The notes under the pieces: model-generated
Told to the model about the DNA's origin: nothing
The model's database searches: none
Seen by the model: the letters and a program-made list of their open reading frames with translations, nothing else
Program-made: the position numbers and the translations under genes
NCBI GenBank assembly: GCA_054601695.1
Contig: BAAHQB010000324.1
Span: 124,001-188,000, forward strand
From: Amorphochlora amoebiformis
Taxonomy: Eukaryota; Cercozoa; Chlorarachniophyceae
Reading direction: 5' to 3'
Length of the DNA: 64,000 nt
Shown: positions 45,459 to 64,000 of the stretch, in pieces
Layout: every line of letters starts with the position of its first letter
Numbering within the stretch: the stretch's first letter is position 1

Positions 45459-46019
45459 TCACGACACGTAGCTACAAGGTTTACTCTTCATGTGACGGTA
45501 GACGTAGTCCTGATTGAAGCTTGTGAAGTTCTCAAACTGCTCGGCGAGGCGCTCGTTCAGAATCCTGTTGTACTGCTCGCGAAGCTTTTCCTCTTGCTCC
45601 CGCAGTGCCGCCTGAACTATCTTGCGCACTTGCTCCTCCGTGTACTTTTTCTTCTTGGGATTCCAGGCGACGTTCACGTTTTTCGCCACGAAAGGATTGT
45701 TGGGCTTAATTGAGCTTTGGCTCTCCTCTTTGAAGTCCTCGGGCCTGCGAATCCGCTTGATGTGGTGTGCATCCTCGGTATCCATCTCGTTGGCGGACCT
45801 GGTCCTCTTGGTACGCTCCACAACCCGCTTGACGTTCGCGTTCAGGTCTCGGGCCTTGACATCGAAAGACACCTCTTCCTGAACTCTTTCCATCCCCGCC
45901 TTCCGTGATCGTTTCCTTCGCGCGTCAGCCAACGTCAGAAACTTGATACGCCCCGGAGAACATCGTGGGGCGCACTTCTCGTCCAGGGAGTTAAATCTCC
46001 GCTTGAGAACGGCGGACAT
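45459..46019 (-). CDS. Akirin
   Basis: Single exon, 186 residues. Akirins are nuclear adaptor proteins that link transcription factors to chromatin remodellers and also help import proteasomes into the nucleus. The C-terminal half is diagnostic: KYTEEQVRKIVQAALREQEE, then KLREQYNRILNERLAEQFEN, FTSFNQDYVYRHM and the terminal SYVS shared by animal akirins. A coiled coil covers ~residues 125-165. The N-terminus keeps the LKRRFNSLD-type start, with basic clusters (ADARRKRSRK at ~32-41, KRVVERTKRTR at ~64-74, HHIKRIRRP at ~85-93) that could be nuclear localisation signals. The length is close to animal akirins. Head-to-head with the RING-H2 gene, 256 bp between start codons. Confidence 0.92.
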   Translation of the reverse strand: MSAVLKRRFNSLDEKCAPRCSPGRIKFLTLADARRKRSRKAGMERVQEEVSFDVKARDLNANVKRVVERTKRTRSANEMDTEDAHHIKRIRRPEDFKEESQSSIKPNNPFVAKNVNVAWNPKKKKYTEEQVRKIVQAALREQEEKLREQYNRILNERLAEQFENFTSFNQDYVYRHMKSKPCSYVS

Positions 46020-46275
46020 GAAGGCGGTTCCTTAGGCAGCCTTTCTTCCCTCACCGAAAAGTAAACACACGCAGGAAATCAGCCGTAAGTACCGGGATTC
46101 GACACAAACACATTAATAGCCGTGAGGGTGTGACACAACAGAATGACATAATCTGGAGATTCCCTGGAGACCTCTTGAAAGAGACCCAAGGAGAGCATCG
46201 CGTGGTCGAGGTGGGGAGGCGTCAATCGTTCCCGAGAAGCCGCGAGAGCGCGCGAGAACAGATATATCTCCCGCC
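46020..46275. promoter_or_regulatory. Divergent intergenic region, akirin / RING-H2
   Basis: 256 bp, repeat-free and relatively GC-rich, between opposed start codons. It contains CGCGAGAGCGCGCGAGAAC near 46240-46258. It should hold both promoters; no specific factor site assigned. Confidence 0.55.
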
Positions 46276-55936
<9,661 letters not shown>

Positions 55937-57024
55937 TCCAAGCCGTGTAGGGCCTTGCGACTGGATGTGTGTTAGCTCTTCTCACCTCTGGCTAACTACG
56001 CCAAGCTTAATTACTCAGAGTTCCATGCACGTAGGCATGCGCGAACATGTACATGTATACATGTATGCATAAACCCACACGCAGGAGCTCTGGTAAATTA
56101 ACGCGATCGGGAGTCTTTAGTTATCCGGTATGCATTACGTAGTTCAATTAAGTTGCGAGCGATGATCATTGTTGTGTCATATATCATTAACTGTAGATTT
56201 TTTGGCGGTACTACTAGCTATATCTAGAGTCCAGTATGAATATGCGTGCGAATGGGTTTCTAGCTAGCTAGGAACTTCGGATTTAATTCTACTAGTTTCA
56301 GCATTTGCGCCAGTGCACGGTAATGGAGCCACTTACTAGCGATAGCCTAGCATCGATTCTGACTCTAATTCACAAGTCTAACGATCAGGATATGCATACT
56401 CTGGAAGACTCAGACAGATATCTAGACAGTGCATAGTCTAGATAATCCCAGTTCTAGAGTTGTATCTGGGATTGACGTGTACAATTGTATATCATAAGAA
56501 GTCCATTCAATTCTGCAATGCCAACGGATCTGCGAACTATCCTATCGCACCTCCGTGAGCTCGATTGACCGCTGGATCGGAGAATGCGTGTCCTTAAAAC
56601 TGATAACCAACATCATGAACAAGCGACCTCTTGAAAAGTACGCCGAAAGTCAAGAATGTCTGGAAGTGACAGGCTATTTATAGTCAACAAGGATTGCGCC
56701 ATTCCTTCCCTGCAATAAATTTTGAAGTGAGACTTAGCTTCTAAAATAGCTGACTCTCATACAATAATAAGAAAACTTTCATGCTTCGAAAACATTCTGC
56801 TTCGAAAAGTCTCCTTAAAGTTCTGATTAGCGCAAAATCGTGGAACAATGGAAGCATCTTTAGCCCTCACTAGCCTTGAAATCCCGTGGCTTAGATAATT
56901 CTTATCCATTGATGCACGGCGGTACCGGTTGAAATGCGAGTCAAGCAAACAACTGGCCTCTAATATTAGAGGTTAAGCACACCAACCATCCCGTGGCAGA
57001 GAGGCCGCTATTGGATTTTCATGT
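55937..57024. other. Intergenic: RING gene 3' region and C2H2 gene 5' region
   Basis: About 1.1 kb free of microsatellite, with no credible coding frame. AATAAA occurs near 56714. CTAG and palindromic words are common (56210-56470). A promoter for the downstream gene is expected in the last few hundred bases. Confidence 0.5.
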
Positions 57025-60961
<3,937 letters not shown>

Positions 60962-61513
60962 CAAACTGTCCAAAATTGGAGAGGGGGAGATAAAACCGAC
61001 GGACGAAGTGTGACCAGTGGTGGTGTCACGTGATAGGCAGCAGGCCTTATGGATCAAATTCGAGAAGATGACTTCGACTGATAATTTTTTTTTTTGAAAT
61101 TCTTTTTTTTTTCTAAGGACGCTATATTAATTATTAGTTGTTTCTCTTTTTCGTTTTTTTCGGTTAATCTGTATCTCTCTCTGTGTGTCTCGTTAAATCT
61201 GAAAAGACACGAAAATGGGTGAAAGAGATTTATTCTGACCCATGCTACAATAATAATAATGATAATAATTTTTCTTTGGATTTCTTTTTTTTTAATTTTT
61301 TTTTTTTATTATTATTTTGGCTCTCCCAACATATATTTATATATATATATATATATATATATACATGAACATATATTCACATATTTTATACTTCATACAT
61401 GTTCTAGGGGAGGGTTTGGTTCGTCGTGTACGGCAAAGAGAAGAAATGAGAGGGAGAAGAGATGTTAATAGTCTATATCTCTCGTCTCTTATCTCTATTT
61501 TAACCTCCTAATC

Positions 61514-61784
61514 CTACCCCCCTAAGCGAACGGCCTGTAAGGCTCGTCTCGTAGGCTGGTTTTTGACCATATCATTTGGTTTTAATTTTTCTCTGAAAGC
61601 CATTTTTCTGTTAGGCCGAAAACAGAAACACACGTGAATATATATTAACATGTGCATATGCGGTATATGTGTATACATGTATATATAAATGTATATATAT
61701 ATATATATATATATGTGTATATGTATATATATATATATATATGTATATATAGTATATATACACATAAATCGTATATGATACATG

Positions 61785-61838
<54 letters not shown>

Positions 61839-62143
61839 ACATATTACATCTATTAAATTCTTTTGATCTCAAGAACAAAAAAAAAGTGAAGAGGAGAACG
61901 GTGTACATTTTTTCGCCCCGGACCTGGCAGTATCAAGGATTGAGCACTGGTATGCATTTAAATATTTTAACAGCTCATTTTAACCAAGGGAGAGGCCGCT
62001 AGTCTTCCAAGTCGCACGCTCACCCCTAGCACTAGAACCAGAGATGAATTGGAGAGCTTGCGGTGGTTGGGCCTGGTGGTGATTAGCTGGAGAAGTTTGT
62101 TCTTGTGATATTCAGTTCTTTTTTTCCTTGAAAATGGAATGTC
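61514..62143 (-). CDS. Small intron-containing gene, hypothetical (5' end open)
   Basis: Exons on minus: 62024-62143, 61841-61923, 61514-61607 (stop TAG); phases agree. The product contains [20 protein letters not shown], hydrophobic [13 protein letters not shown] (possible membrane segment) and a basic end [13 protein letters not shown]...[11 protein letters not shown]. Donors are GTGAGC and GTATAT; acceptors follow pyrimidine-rich tracts. The first listed exon has no ATG, so one more exon is expected upstream. No family recognised. Confidence 0.42.
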
Positions 62144-62159
62144 CTTCAATGATTAAAAT

Positions 62160-62197
62160 ATTCGACTGTTTGAATTAAGTTGTGCCCGAAGGCAATA

Positions 62198-62273
<76 letters not shown>

Positions 62274-63134
62274 CACATGTATAAATATAGATACATATCA
62301 TATCTACATATAATATATATATATATAATATATACATATACATATATATACATATATATATATATATATACTAGATATATATATCTATATATCTAGTATA
62401 TACTAGATATATCTACCAGATCTAGTAGCTATACTAGGTATACGCCACATGTCTACTGGTCTAGTGGTGTCTAGTCTCTTAGAGCCTAGCTAGTACTAAC
62501 TTAACTTACTAGACTTAGTCCACTTAAATATTGACTCATCACTAGATTCAGTATATCTAGTATATCTAGTATATACTCTAGATGCTTATTGGTACACAGT
62601 CCATGTGGACAGCTTAATATACTGATGTTCTGATGTATCAAATTAGTAGAAACTCAAAAACTCAGAAACTCAGATACAAACACTCCAAATTGCATTTGGT
62701 CTCTCCAGACTTAGAAAGTCACACTGATCAGTTATACCATGGTCCAGATCTAGCAGATGGTATCATGCCGTTGTATAACTTGATTGAAATGTGATCATAG
62801 CGCTGGTCTAGTGGTGCACTGGCATGTTAGATCTAAGTACGTACATGTATACTGTACGCGTATACGTACGTACGTGACATATTACTAGTGTTAAACTTCG
62901 GATTAAGATATAGTCTATGTACGTATACCGACGGTACGCGTACATACGTACGTACGTAAATTCTCGATTAAGCGTTGAGCCGGAACATAAACTACAATAT
63001 ATTAAAACGAAAACAACTATTACTTGCAAATATTTCGTCTACATGCGCACGACAGTGTCGCGTCGGTAGCCAACAATGATGCAAGTTTCACAGTACGTAT
63101 CTACGTATTCACTCGTAATTGTACATCTAGCTAG

Positions 63135-63204
<70 letters not shown>

Positions 63205-63570
63205 TGTACATGTACGAATGACTGAACTAGTGAACAAAGTGCACATGCGTGCCGGCCGCGGCCGGAGTACGTGCCGCAGTGGTGTCATGCATCACTATTG
63301 ATATATTGTCTAATCTAGTAATTTCTAGAATTTATTCATGTTCCGAAGAGGAACGCGATTTTTTTTCTTGTTTTTTTTACTAGGTTCTAGTACATATATT
63401 TAACGTATCTCCACTAGATTCTCTAGTAAATAGCCCAGATAGTCAGACAGTATTCAATGTTAGTGCTAGAGTATATTCTAGATATTCTAGATATTAGAAA
63501 CATATAACCAGGCCGGCGTCTTACATACATACTACCAGTACTACTTACTGTTAGTACTAGGTTTCGACTG
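62160..63570. other. Non-coding region with CTAG and CGTACG palindromes
   Basis: No gene seen. AT runs at 62200-62370 and 63135-63200. Short palindromes built on CTAG (62380-62580) and ACGTACGT/TACGTA (62830-62960) are dense. Confidence 0.55.
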
Positions 63571-63571
63571 G

Positions 63572-63642
63572 TTCGAACTTCTAGAACTTCGAGAATATTC
63601 TTCGAACCTTCGAGAAACTTCTTCGAACTTGGAGAAAATTCT
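63572..63642. promoter_or_regulatory. Heat-shock-element-like cluster
   Basis: Alternating GAA and TTC triplets: TTCtaGAA, TTCgaGAAtaTTC and GAAccTTCgaGAAacTTC, the nGAAn pattern bound by heat shock factor in all eukaryotes. At least two blocks have three or more correctly spaced units. A nearby gene to the right of the window could be the target. Confidence 0.5.
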
Positions 63643-63898
63643 TAGATTGTTATCCAGATAACGGCTCGATATAGCTAATGGCCTGTTTCTGGTGTTTTCT
63701 AGGTTTTACACACTTATTTCTACACGTATATGTACCACTTACGGTAGTTTGTTCCTGCTATATGTACCACTTACGTAGTTTGTTCCTGCCCAAGATTCTA
63801 GAGTGTAATCCTAAGTGTAATGGTACTTTGTTATATACTTTTGGTAGTTACTATGGTATGTTGAGCCATGTTATGATCTAGAGGCTGTTGTATTTTTA

Positions 63899-63985
<87 letters not shown>

Positions 63986-64000
63986 CACAATATATATATA

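Overview
This is eukaryotic nuclear DNA. Most bases are (AT)n microsatellite and interstitial TTAGGG/CCCTAA tracts, and long reading frames are nearly all repeat artefacts (Tyr-Ile, Asn-Pro, Ser-Leu strings). Reading the short non-repetitive islands as exons, with GT-AG borders and intron phases that agree from island to island, shows a gene-rich window. Genes have exons of about 14-170 nt separated by introns made of AT, CT/GA and telomere-type repeats. Exon joins below are my hand reconstruction; no transcript evidence was available.

Layout. 1-8 kb, minus strand: voltage-gated K+ channel 1 (S1 to pore; its C-terminus lies beyond the left edge). 9.9-21.0 kb, minus: voltage-gated K+ channel 2, start to stop, 23 exons recognised. 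23-29 kb: a 7-copy tandem array, a CT satellite and a plus-strand exon with a coding 18-bp minisatellite. 29.1-30.5 kb, minus: a small uncertain gene. 31.0-31.6 kb, minus: single-exon AN1 zinc-finger protein (ZFAND2-like). 31.8-44.6 kb, plus: plastid-lipid-associated (PAP/fibrillin) domain protein with a signal-peptide-like start. 45.5-46.0 kb, minus: single-exon akirin. 46.3-55.9 kb, plus: one-pass membrane RING-H2 protein of the RNF24/RNF122 type. 57.0-61.0 kb, plus: protein with two C2H2 zinc fingers and a Gln/His-rich tail. 61.5-62.1 kb, minus: a small unrecognised gene. 62.2-64 kb: non-coding, with a heat-shock-element-like cluster.

Organism. Telomere-type TTAGGG, GT-AG spliceosomal introns, akirin, animal-like Kv channels and a PAP/fibrillin protein behind a hydrophobic leader together suggest a protist, possibly an alga with a complex plastid. 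This is inference; I cannot name the lineage.

Three structural themes stand out. First, introns repeatedly carry extra copies of the edges of their flanking exons: copies of an exon's 3' end with donor lie downstream of it, and copies of the next exon's 5' end with acceptor lie upstream of that exon. Second, CCCTAA-type tracts often abut exons and supply part of the splice sites (GTAACC donors, CTAAC branch-like motifs before acceptors). Third, two compact intronless genes (ZFAND2-like, akirin) each sit head-to-head, within about 250 bp, with a hugely expanded intron-rich gene.
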